From assembly GCA_035420085.1 (NCBI GenBank), contig DAOLUH010000032.1, positions 1 through 64,000 of the forward strand: DNA of 64,000 nt. Reading direction: 5' to 3'. Positions 42,120-49,621 of the stretch are shown piece by piece; position 1 is the stretch's first letter, and every line of letters starts with the position of its first letter. Under the pieces are notes generated by a model, which saw only the letters and a list, made by a program, of their open reading frames with translations, did not search any database and was not told where the DNA came from. Both the position numbers and the translations under genes were made by a program. Source of the stretch: DSWT01 sp035420085 (lineage in GTDB: Bacteria > Chloroflexota > Anaerolineae > B4-G1 > SLSP01).

Positions 42120-43256
42120 GTGAATGGTATTGATCTGAACAATTTGATTGCCGGTTTGCGGGCCGTCACCTGGCAAAGTCTGGTGATGATGGCGGTGGGC
42201 GGCGTATTGATCTACCTGGCAATCGCCAAAGAGTATGAACCGGTGCTGCTGCTCCCGATTGGGATTGGGTGCATTATCGCCAATCTGCCGCTATCGGCAA
42301 TGATCAACCCGGACGAGAACGGTATGTTGTATGTGCTGAAACGCGCCGGGATTGACAACGAGTTGTTCCCCCTGCTCATTTTCATCGGCGTGGGGGCGAT
42401 GATGGATTTTCGCCCGCTGCTGGCGCAGCCGATTTTTGCGTTGATGGGCGCGGCGGGGCAGTTCGGCATCTTCGGGACGCTGATCCTCGCCATTCTGCTC
42501 GGCTTCCCGATGAACGAGGCCGCCAGCATCGGCATCATCGGCGCGATTGACGGCCCCACCAGCATCTACGTCGCCGGGAAACTCGCGCCGCACATGCTCG
42601 GCGTGATTTCGGTGGTTGCGTATTCGTACATGAGCCTCGTCCCCATCATCCAGCCGCCGATTATGCGCCTGCTCACCACCCGCGAGGAGCGGATGACGAA
42701 AATGGCCTACAGCCCGCGTCCCGTCTCCAGGCTGGCGTTGGTGCTGTTCCCCATCATCGTGACAATTGCGGTGGGCATCCTCGTGCCGCAGGCCGCGCCG
42801 CTGATTGCGTCGCTGATGTTGGGCAATCTGCTCAAAGAGTCGGGCGTCGTCCAGCGCTTGACGCGCGCTTCGGAAAACGAAATCATCAACGTCTCCACGC
42901 TGTTCCTGGGATTGGTGGTCGGCAGCACGATGACGGCAGCGAGTTTTTTGAAGCTGGACACGCTCAAAATCCTGATTTTGGGACTGGTTGCGTTTGGGTT
43001 GGACACGGCGGCCGGCTTGATGTTCGGCAAGCTGCTCTATGTGCTGTCCGGCAAGAAGATCAACCCGCTCATCGGCGCGGCCGGCATCAGCGCCTTCCCG
43101 ATGGCGGGGCGGCTGGTGCAGAAAGTGGCGCACGAGGAGGACTTCTCCAACTTCGTGTTGATGCACGCGATGGGCGCGAACACCGCCGGGCAGCTAGGCT
43201 CGGTGATCGCCGGTGGCGTCTTGCTCACACTAGTCATCCCGCTGGTGGGGGGGTAG
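42120..43256 (+). CDS. oadB: Na+-translocating decarboxylase beta subunit
   Basis: The polytopic membrane protein of 378 aa belongs to the OadB/MmdB family: YEPVLLLPIGIGCIIANLPL, FIGVGAMMDFRPLLAQP, IGIIGAIDGPTSIY and GNLLKESGVV. About nine or more hydrophobic segments are visible. It releases CO2 from carboxybiotin and exports Na+. The GTG start has AGGAG six bases upstream. The TAG stop is the first triplet of a TAGACAG repeat. Confidence 0.93.
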   Translation: MNGIDLNNLIAGLRAVTWQSLVMMAVGGVLIYLAIAKEYEPVLLLPIGIGCIIANLPLSAMINPDENGMLYVLKRAGIDNELFPLLIFIGVGAMMDFRPLLAQPIFALMGAAGQFGIFGTLILAILLGFPMNEAASIGIIGAIDGPTSIYVAGKLAPHMLGVISVVAYSYMSLVPIIQPPIMRLLTTREERMTKMAYSPRPVSRLALVLFPIIVTIAVGILVPQAAPLIASLMLGNLLKESGVVQRLTRASENEIINVSTLFLGLVVGSTMTAASFLKLDTLKILILGLVAFGLDTAAGLMFGKLLYVLSGKKINPLIGAAGISAFPMAGRLVQKVAHEEDFSNFVLMHAMGANTAGQLGSVIAGGVLLTLVIPLVGG

Positions 43257-43324
43257 ACAGTAGACGGTAGACAGTAGACAGGGGGAAACGAACCCCGTAT
43301 ACCGTCTACTGTCTACCGTCTACC
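43252..43324. repeat. Inverted TAGACAG heptamer repeat on the oadB stop codon
   Basis: The left arm has TAGACAG, TAGACGG, TAGACAG, TAGACAG from the stop codon on. The right arm (43300-43324) has the complement ACCGTCTACTGTCTACCGTC. A stem of roughly 20 bp can form. Confidence 0.95.
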
Positions 43325-43350
43325 CAAAAATCACTTTGGAGGGTTAGAAA

Positions 43351-44205
43351 ATGACTGATCGCAAGAAGATTACGTTACCGAAGTTGTTTCAGAAGGTCGC
43401 TAACCACGAACCGATCACGATGCTGACCTGCTACGACTACCCGACCGCCTATTTCCAGGAGGAGGCGGGGATTGATATGATCCTCGTCGGCGATAGTCTG
43501 GCGATGACGATGCTCGGCTACGACAGCACGCTGCCCGCGACGATGGACGACATGATCCGCCACACGCAGGCCGTGCGGCGCGGCGCGCCTACCGCCTGGC
43601 TCGTCGGTGACATGCCTTACATGAGCTACCAGCCGAGCGTCGAGACGGCGATCCGCAATGCGGGGCGCTTTATGGCCGAAGCCGGCACCGACTGCATCAA
43701 GCTGGAGGGCGGCGCGGAAATGGCCGACCGCATCAAGGGCATCGTCGCGGCGGGCATTCCGGCGATGGGGCACCTGGGACTGACGCCGCAAAGCGTCAGC
43801 GCGCTCGGCGGCTATCGCGTGCAGGGCAAGGGCGCGCACCAGGCGAAGAAGATCATTGACGATGCGCTGGCGCTCGAAGCGGCGGGGGTGTTCGCCATTT
43901 TGCTGGAAATGGTCCCCGACCGTGTCTGCAAGATCATCACCGAAACGGTGAAAAACTGCTTCATCATCAGCCTGGGATCAGGGCCGCACGCGCATGGTCA
44001 ACTACTGATCTACCACGACATGTTCGGCCTGTATCCCAAATTCAAGCCGCGCATGGCGAAAGTGTTCGGCAATGCGGGTGAGGTCATCCTCAACGGCCTG
44101 AAAGGCTACGTCGAAGAGGTCACCACGCGCCAGTTCCCGCAGCCGGAGAACTACTTCCCGATCAAGGACGAGGAATACGCGGAATTGCTCAAGCTTTTGG
44201 AGTAG
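43351..44205 (+). CDS. panB: 3-methyl-2-oxobutanoate hydroxymethyltransferase
   Basis: The first committed step of pantothenate (CoA) synthesis: 2-oxoisovalerate plus methylene-THF to ketopantoate. It has MLTCYDYPTAYFQEEAGIDM, LVGDSLAMTMLGYDSTLPAT, IKLEGGAEMAD and GHLGLTPQSVSALGGYRVQG, and 284 residues, usual for the family. GGAGG lies upstream of the ATG. Its TAG stop opens a TAGACAG repeat. The substrate is shared with the ferredoxin oxidoreductase encoded downstream. Confidence 0.96.
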   Translation: MTDRKKITLPKLFQKVANHEPITMLTCYDYPTAYFQEEAGIDMILVGDSLAMTMLGYDSTLPATMDDMIRHTQAVRRGAPTAWLVGDMPYMSYQPSVETAIRNAGRFMAEAGTDCIKLEGGAEMADRIKGIVAAGIPAMGHLGLTPQSVSALGGYRVQGKGAHQAKKIIDDALALEAAGVFAILLEMVPDRVCKIITETVKNCFIISLGSGPHAHGQLLIYHDMFGLYPKFKPRMAKVFGNAGEVILNGLKGYVEEVTTRQFPQPENYFPIKDEEYAELLKLLE

Positions 44206-44272
44206 ACAGTAGACAGTAGACAGTAGACAGGGGGAGAGAAATCCCGTCTACTGTCTACCGACTACCGTCTAC
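44202..44272. repeat. Inverted TAGACAG heptamer repeat on the panB stop codon
   Basis: Four TAGACAG units begin at the stop. The right arm (44246-44272) has CGTCTACTGTCTACCGACTA, its imperfect complement. Confidence 0.95.
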
Positions 44273-44291
44273 CTCCCCAAGGAGGTTTCGG

Positions 44292-45557
44292 ATGAGCGAA
44301 GATTTACGCCAGTTGTTGAAGATTCCTGTGGAACGGCTGGACGACCTCAACGCGATTCTCCTCAATCCCGACACGCGCGTGATCAACGATTTTCTCGCGG
44401 TGGTGGCCAGGTATGGGACGCCGGACGAGATCAATCGCAAAGCAGCGCAAGCGCGCCAACTCCCGGCGCTGCTGGAGCGCGTCAAAGCCGTCCGGCCTGA
44501 ATATCTGACTGATCTCGAATGGTTGCAGGCGCAACGCGACAAACACGCCTTCATCAGCATCGCCGATTACCGGCGCAAGGTGCTCGGCGCAAAGACCGAC
44601 GCGATGGCGTTTGCCGACGATTTCGCCGTCACGCTGGAAGTGAGCGCATGCCAGTACTTCCCGTGGGTGATCGAAGCCGCCACGCGCGCTATCGCCCAGG
44701 GAACGCTGATGCCGGGGCGTTTTATCCGCGTGCGGAAGATGAAGGAGCAGGAGGCCGACGGCGACCTGCCGGCCTTCGCCGCCGCGATGGACATCATCGG
44801 CGCGAGCTATGTGGAGACGCTGGACACGAAAGGCACCGACGGCTCCAACATCCACCTGGGTGGCCCGGCGACGATTACCGGCTACTTTGGCGGTGTGGGG
44901 CAGCCCAACGAGCACGCGCTCCAATGGCTCGACGAGTTCCTCTACTACTACACCGAGTACGGCGTCCGCCAGGTGTTGAACATCAACCCCGGCACGGTGC
45001 TGCTCGGCTATCTGCTCTACCGCCTGGGTGTGGACATCGAGTTCAAGATTTCGGTGTTTATGGGCAACGATAACCCCTACGCCGGGCTGTGGACGTTGAT
45101 CGGCGCGAAGTTGTTTGCGCGCGATGACGGCACCTCGCCGTTGATCGGCTTCAACTGGAGCAACTCGATCACCAACGAGACGATGGAGATCACGGCGCAG
45201 TTCCGCAAGGCGCTCGGCTTCGAGGATGTGGTGCGCTTCGAGCATCACATCACCGAGACGTGGAAGAGCATCGTGCGCCAGCCCTACCTGCGCCGCGACG
45301 AGTTGTGCGCCATTGCCGACCACGTCGCCAACATCTCCGCCAAGCACGAGGGCGGCGATCCCGAAGTCGAGCAGACGCGCGAGCACCCGTCCGATATCCT
45401 CGACTACTTCCGTGACAAAACGGAGGTGATCGCTGCCGGGGATTGGGACGCGCTGCTATTAAATTTCCTGGACAAAATGGAGGCAACGAACCGCACGGCC
45501 TGGGCATTGACCGAGCACGGCCTGTCGTTCGTCGCTGCGCAAAATCTTCATAAGTAG
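44292..45557 (+). CDS. Conserved-looking protein of unknown function (421 aa)
   Basis: I do not recognise this family. The protein is soluble. A Gly-rich segment GSNIHLGGPATITGYFGGVG lies in the middle, followed by LYYYTEYGVRQVLNINPGT, FKISVFMGNDNPYAGLW and GFNWSNSITNETME. The regular helix-strand alternation suggests a TIM-barrel-like or mutase-like fold, but no metal, P-loop or Rossmann motif stands out. It sits between panB and the 2-oxoacid oxidoreductase genes on the same strand, each spacer filled by a TAGAC repeat. AAGGAGG precedes the ATG. Confidence 0.8.
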   Translation: MSEDLRQLLKIPVERLDDLNAILLNPDTRVINDFLAVVARYGTPDEINRKAAQARQLPALLERVKAVRPEYLTDLEWLQAQRDKHAFISIADYRRKVLGAKTDAMAFADDFAVTLEVSACQYFPWVIEAATRAIAQGTLMPGRFIRVRKMKEQEADGDLPAFAAAMDIIGASYVETLDTKGTDGSNIHLGGPATITGYFGGVGQPNEHALQWLDEFLYYYTEYGVRQVLNINPGTVLLGYLLYRLGVDIEFKISVFMGNDNPYAGLWTLIGAKLFARDDGTSPLIGFNWSNSITNETMEITAQFRKALGFEDVVRFEHHITETWKSIVRQPYLRRDELCAIADHVANISAKHEGGDPEVEQTREHPSDILDYFRDKTEVIAAGDWDALLLNFLDKMEATNRTAWALTEHGLSFVAAQNLHK

Positions 45558-45630
45558 ACAGTAGACAGTAAACGGTAGACGGGGGAGGCTTGAGCAAGCC
45601 CTGTCTACTGTCTACCGTCTACTGTCTACC
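45553..45630. repeat. Inverted TAGACAG heptamer repeat on the stop codon of the 421-aa gene
   Basis: AAGTAGACAGTAGACAGTAA starts with the stop codon TAG. The right arm (45601-45630) has the complement CTGTCTACTGTCTACCGTCT. Confidence 0.95.
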
Positions 45631-45645
45631 AACAAGGAGGCTTTT

Positions 45646-45918
45646 ATGGCTAAAGGATTCGTCGTGATTGACGTGGATCGTTGTAAGGGGTGTGGATTGT
45701 GTACGAACGTCTGTCCCGCCAATATTCTGGCGCTGTCGCGGGATGCGTTCAACGCGAAGGGGTATCATCCCGTCGTTGTCACCGATGTTGAGAAGTGCAT
45801 CGGTTGCGCGTCGTGCGCCCGCATCTGTCCCGATGTGGTGTTCACCGTCTACCGGCAGAAGCGCCAGACGCAACGGACCAACGTGCAGGCGGCTGCCGCT
45901 GCCGTGCCCGTGGTATAG
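45646..45918 (+). CDS. 2-oxoacid:ferredoxin oxidoreductase delta subunit (2[4Fe-4S] ferredoxin)
   Basis: This 90-residue ferredoxin-like subunit carries two complete [4Fe-4S] motifs: CKGCGLCTNVCP and CIGCASCARICP. It passes electrons from the catalytic subunits to ferredoxin. AAGGAGG lies before the ATG. It heads the four-gene set delta-alpha-beta-gamma. Confidence 0.93.
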   Translation: MAKGFVVIDVDRCKGCGLCTNVCPANILALSRDAFNAKGYHPVVVTDVEKCIGCASCARICPDVVFTVYRQKRQTQRTNVQAAAAAVPVV

Positions 45919-45930
45919 GAGGTAATCGCG

Positions 45931-47004
45931 ATGACCAAAGAACTGCTCAAAGGTAATGTGGCATTTGCGGAAGCCGCTGTGCGATATGGGCTGCAAGCCT
46001 ATTTCGGGTATCCTATCACCCCGCAGAGTGAGGCGCTGGAACACCTTTCCGAGCGGATGATCGACGAGGGACGGGTGTTCCTGCAGGCTGAAAGCGAGGT
46101 TGCCGCGATCAACATGGTTTACGGCGCGGCCTGCGCGGGCGTGCGGGTGATGACGTCCACCTCCGGTCCCGGCTTCAGCTTAATGGCCGAGGGCTTCTCT
46201 TACATCGCCGGTTCGGAAGTGCCCGTGGTGGCCGTCAACATGATGCGTGGCGGGCCGGGCCTGGGCAACATCCAGCCCTCGCAGAGCGATTATTTCTTTA
46301 TGACCAAGAGTGCCGGGCATGGTGATTTTCATCCCATTGTTTTGGCTCCTGCGAATGTCCAGGAGCTTATCGACATGATGGGACTGGCGTTCGACCTGGC
46401 GGAGAAATACCGCACGCTCGTCTTTGTCGCTGGCGATGGTGCATTGGGCCAGATGATGGAGTCGGCGGAGCTGCCGCCGATGCAGCCAGTGCGCACGGAA
46501 CGTCCTGACTGGGCGGTGACGGGCAACGCCGGGCGCGAGTCAAGGGTGATCACGTCGCTCTACCTGGATCCCGATCAACTTGAAAAGCTGAATCTGCACT
46601 TACAGCGCAAACTGGCGCTCATTAAAAAGAACGAAATCCGCTGGCAGGAGTACCAGACTGAGGACGCAGACCTGCTGTTGATCGCCTACGGCACCGTCGG
46701 GCGGACGTGCCTCTCCGTGATGCGCGAGGCGCGCCAGCAGGGCCTCAAGGTGGGGCTGCTGCGCCCGCAGACGCTGTGGCCATTCGCCGAAGCGCGCATC
46801 ACCGAACTGGCAGGTCAGGTGCGCGGCATCCTGGTTGCCGAGATGAGCGCCGGGCAGATGTTGGAAGACGTCGAGCGCGCGGCCCAGGGTAAAGTCCCGA
46901 TCCGCTTCCACGGTAGAATGGGCGGTATCATGCCGATGGTGGATGAGATTTTGGCGGATGTGGGGAAATTGGCGGAAGAAGTCGGAGTAGGGAGTAGGGA
47001 GTAG
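45931..47004 (+). CDS. vorB: 2-oxoacid:ferredoxin oxidoreductase alpha subunit, VorB type
   Basis: The alpha subunit of 357 aa reads GNVAFAEAAVRYG, AYFGYPITPQSEALE, ESEVAAINMVYGAACAG, NMMRGGPGLGNIQPSQSDYF and GHGDFHPIVLAP. These stretches match annotated VorB (3-methyl-2-oxobutanoate dehydrogenase, ferredoxin) proteins as I remember them. The complex oxidises a branched 2-oxoacid to the acyl-CoA with reduced ferredoxin. The final residues GVGSRE and the TAG are encoded by a GAGTAGG repeat. Confidence 0.9.
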   Translation: MTKELLKGNVAFAEAAVRYGLQAYFGYPITPQSEALEHLSERMIDEGRVFLQAESEVAAINMVYGAACAGVRVMTSTSGPGFSLMAEGFSYIAGSEVPVVAVNMMRGGPGLGNIQPSQSDYFFMTKSAGHGDFHPIVLAPANVQELIDMMGLAFDLAEKYRTLVFVAGDGALGQMMESAELPPMQPVRTERPDWAVTGNAGRESRVITSLYLDPDQLEKLNLHLQRKLALIKKNEIRWQEYQTEDADLLLIAYGTVGRTCLSVMREARQQGLKVGLLRPQTLWPFAEARITELAGQVRGILVAEMSAGQMLEDVERAAQGKVPIRFHGRMGGIMPMVDEILADVGKLAEEVGVGSRE

Positions 47005-47009
47005 GGAGT
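46983..47009. repeat. GAGTAGG heptamer tandem forming the vorB stop and leading into the beta start
   Basis: Four GAGTAGG units encode the end of the alpha subunit, supply its TAG and then run into GAGTATG, whose ATG is the start codon of the beta subunit. The GGGAG/GGAG in the units can act as ribosome site. Confidence 0.92.
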
Positions 47010-47798
47010 ATGGGTATACAAGTGAATGTCCCAGAAGATATAGAGTTGGTTTACGGGTATCCGGAGACGCTGACGGAGCGGAGTACGCACTATTGTCCAG
47101 GGTGTACGCACGGAATTGTCCACCGGCTGATCGCGGAAGTGATTGACGAGTTGGGCATCCAGGGGCAGACGATTGGCGTCGCGCCGGTGGGATGCGCGGT
47201 GCTGGCCTACGACTACTTCGACATGGATTTCGTCGAGGCGTCGCACGGGCGCGCTCCGGCGATGGCAACCGGCATCAAGCGCGTCAGTCCTGATAAGATC
47301 GTCTTCACCTACCAGGGTGACGGCGACCTGGCGGCGATTGGCACAGCGGAGATCATCCAGGCGGCCAACCGCGGCGAGTTGATCACGACGATCTTCATCA
47401 ACAACGCGATCTACGGGATGACGGGCGGGCAAATGGCGCCTACCACACTGGAGGGGATGGTCACCACCTCATCTCCGGGCGGACGGGATCACCTGCTCGC
47501 CGGGTATCCGGTGCAAATGTCCGAAATCCTCGCCATCACGCCGGGCGCAGTCTACGTCACCCGCGAGATCGTCGCTGACATTCCGAGCATCAACAAGACC
47601 AAGAACGCGATCAAACGTGCGTTTATGGCGCAGATTGCGGGCCTGGGCTTTTCCTGTGTGGAAGTGCTCTCCACCTGTCCCACCAACTGGAACATGGACC
47701 CGTGGAAGGCGATGGCATGGGCGAAGGAGAATATGACCAAGACATTCCCGTTGGGCACGTTCAAGATGACGGACGCGGTGAAGGCGCTGAAGGCGTAG
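47010..47798 (+). CDS. 2-oxoacid:ferredoxin oxidoreductase beta subunit (TPP-binding)
   Basis: This 262-residue subunit has STHYCPGCTHGIVHRLI (a cluster cysteine region), GVAPVGCAVLAYDYF, ATGIKRV and the TPP motif QGDGDLAAIGTAEIIQAANR, then FINNAIYGMTGGQMAPTT. It carries the thiamine active site. Its start codon lies in a GAGTATG repeat unit, which is unusual. Confidence 0.94.
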   Translation: MGIQVNVPEDIELVYGYPETLTERSTHYCPGCTHGIVHRLIAEVIDELGIQGQTIGVAPVGCAVLAYDYFDMDFVEASHGRAPAMATGIKRVSPDKIVFTYQGDGDLAAIGTAEIIQAANRGELITTIFINNAIYGMTGGQMAPTTLEGMVTTSSPGGRDHLLAGYPVQMSEILAITPGAVYVTREIVADIPSINKTKNAIKRAFMAQIAGLGFSCVEVLSTCPTNWNMDPWKAMAWAKENMTKTFPLGTFKMTDAVKALKA

Positions 47799-47807
47799 GA
47801 GGTCACT

Positions 47808-48350
47808 ATGAAGCATGAAGACATCATTTTCGCCGGGTTTGGGGGACAGGGGGTGCTGTTTGCGGGGCAATTGCTCTCTTACGCCGGCATGGCCGAAAAC
47901 CTGCACGTGACCTGGATTCCGTCTTACGGGCCGGAGATGCGCGGCGGCACCGCCAATTGCACCGTCATCCTCTCGGAAGAGGAGATTGGCGCGCCTATCG
48001 TCCGGCATCCCACCATTGGGGTTGTCCTCAACCTCCCCTCGATGGAGAAGTATGAACCGCTGGTCAAGCCGGGGGGATTGCTGATCGTCAACAGTTCGCT
48101 GATCCCGATGACCTCGGAGCGCCAGGATATACGCACTATCTATATTGCGGCCAGCGATATTGCCACAGAATTAGGCAACCCGCGCATGGCGAATATGGTG
48201 ATCCTCGGTGCGTTGATCGGTGCGACGAATATCGTGTCACTGGAGACCGTCGCCCGGCAACTCGACGAGCACCTGTCGCAGCGCCAGCGCAAGTGGTTGG
48301 AACCGAACATCGCGGCGCTCAAGAAGGGCGCGGAACTCGGCAAGGGGTAA
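47808..48350 (+). CDS. 2-oxoacid:ferredoxin oxidoreductase gamma subunit
   Basis: The 180-residue gamma subunit reads DIIFAGFGGQGVLFAGQLLS, YGPEMRGGTANCTVILS and MVILGALIGATNIVS, the CoA-side domain of this enzyme class. It starts 9 nt after the beta subunit with AGGAGG upstream. It completes the delta-alpha-beta-gamma set. Confidence 0.94.
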   Translation: MKHEDIIFAGFGGQGVLFAGQLLSYAGMAENLHVTWIPSYGPEMRGGTANCTVILSEEEIGAPIVRHPTIGVVLNLPSMEKYEPLVKPGGLLIVNSSLIPMTSERQDIRTIYIAASDIATELGNPRMANMVILGALIGATNIVSLETVARQLDEHLSQRQRKWLEPNIAALKKGAELGKG

Positions 48351-48358
48351 CATCAACC

Positions 48359-48392
48359 AGATCTGACAGGTTTCGGAAAACCTGTCAGATCT
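48359..48392. terminator. Bidirectional hairpin between the gamma subunit and the MFS gene
   Basis: Perfect 15-bp arms AGATCTGACAGGTTT and AAACCTGTCAGATCT around CGGA. It lies between convergent genes; the MFS stop codon falls inside the right arm. Confidence 0.7.
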
Positions 48393-49590
48393 TTACCTCA
48401 TCCTTCGGCAATCTGGACACCGCGAGGCTCGAAATCGCTGTGACGACACATCCCACGTAGAAGGGCAGGCGCAGCGAAATCGCGCCCATCCATCCACCAA
48501 TCGTTGGCGCGACGGCGTTCGAGAGCGATGTTGCCAGCGTATCTAGTCCATACGCGGCGCCGGCTTTCCCCTCCGGTGCGCTACGTCCGATGTAGGCGCT
48601 CACGATGGACAGCGTCCCCCCCACCGCCAGCCCGATGAACACCTGCGCGATCAACAACATCCAATACTCCGCCGCCAACGCTTGTATCCCGATAGCGCCC
48701 GCCAATACCAACGTAGCGACCATCAGGGGGCCGCGTCCGCCGTGGCGGTCGCCCCACCGTCCCACAATCGGCGCGGCAATGGCGCTGAAAATGCCAGAAG
48801 TGGTCGTCAGCAACCCCGCCGCCGAACTGAGCAGCGATCCTTCTGGCAGCATATCCTGCACAACCAGGGGCAGCAACGGTGAGGAAAACTGCATCCCCAG
48901 GCGCAATACAAAGCGCAATCCCAAAACCAGGCCCAACATTGAGCCGGCAAGCAGCGTTGTCACCTCAAGGCGTGCGCGTTGCACCAGGGAGCCTGAGTGC
49001 GGCGCGCGTTCAACCGGCGTGAAGTCCTCCCGTACCAGAAAAAGCATCAGCAATCCGGCGATGAACAGATAAGACGCCGTCATCCAAAACGTGGCGCGAT
49101 AGCCGACCATATCGGCGACGAACCCGCCCGTGACCGGCCCGACAGATTGCCCCAGGAAAATCGCCAGTTGCAGCTTGCCTAACGTCTCGCCCAACCGCTC
49201 GCGCGGTGTGGTGCTCGCCACCAACGTCGTCGCCGCCGCCACCGTGCCGGTGAACACGCCTTGCAGCAGCCGCAGGATAAAGATGTGTTCGACCGTCGCC
49301 GCGAAACCCATCAAACCGGTCAACACTGCTCCGCCGAACATGGCGCGCATCACCATCAACTTGCGCCCGTAGCGGTCGCTGAGCATCCCCCAAATCGGCC
49401 CCATCACCGCCATTGTCATCGCCGGCGCGGAAATAATCATCCCGCTCCATTTGGATACCGCGTCGCCGCTCACGCCCAAAGCCTGGATGTAGTAGGCCCA
49501 CAAAGGCGCGGTGGCGGCGAAGCCCATCAACGCTAAAAATTCGGCAAACCATGTGGCCCATAGATTCTGTCGCCATCTTTTCGTCGTCAC
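48385..49590 (-). CDS. MFS transporter (drug-export type)
   Basis: This 401-residue protein has about 12 hydrophobic segments and the motif-A loop GMLSDRYGRKLMVMRAMFGG between helices 2 and 3. A second related loop is IVGRWGDRHGGRGPLMVATL. A QSVGPVTGGFVAD segment resembles motif C of antiporters. The family exports diverse compounds with H+. The GTG at 49590 has AGGAG six bases upstream; the frame runs 41 codons further upstream without features. The substrate is unknown. Confidence 0.9.
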   Translation of the reverse strand: MTTKRWRQNLWATWFAEFLALMGFAATAPLWAYYIQALGVSGDAVSKWSGMIISAPAMTMAVMGPIWGMLSDRYGRKLMVMRAMFGGAVLTGLMGFAATVEHIFILRLLQGVFTGTVAAATTLVASTTPRERLGETLGKLQLAIFLGQSVGPVTGGFVADMVGYRATFWMTASYLFIAGLLMLFLVREDFTPVERAPHSGSLVQRARLEVTTLLAGSMLGLVLGLRFVLRLGMQFSSPLLPLVVQDMLPEGSLLSSAAGLLTTTSGIFSAIAAPIVGRWGDRHGGRGPLMVATLVLAGAIGIQALAAEYWMLLIAQVFIGLAVGGTLSIVSAYIGRSAPEGKAGAAYGLDTLATSLSNAVAPTIGGWMGAISLRLPFYVGCVVTAISSLAVSRLPKDEVKI

Positions 49591-49621
49591 GCTTGTCTCC
49601 TGAGAAGTGAGAAAGTAGAAA

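Noticed and set aside
43252..45630. CRISPR-like array from the TAGACAG repeats
   Set aside because: The units are 7 bp, contiguous, without spacers, and occur as inverted pairs in each spacer.
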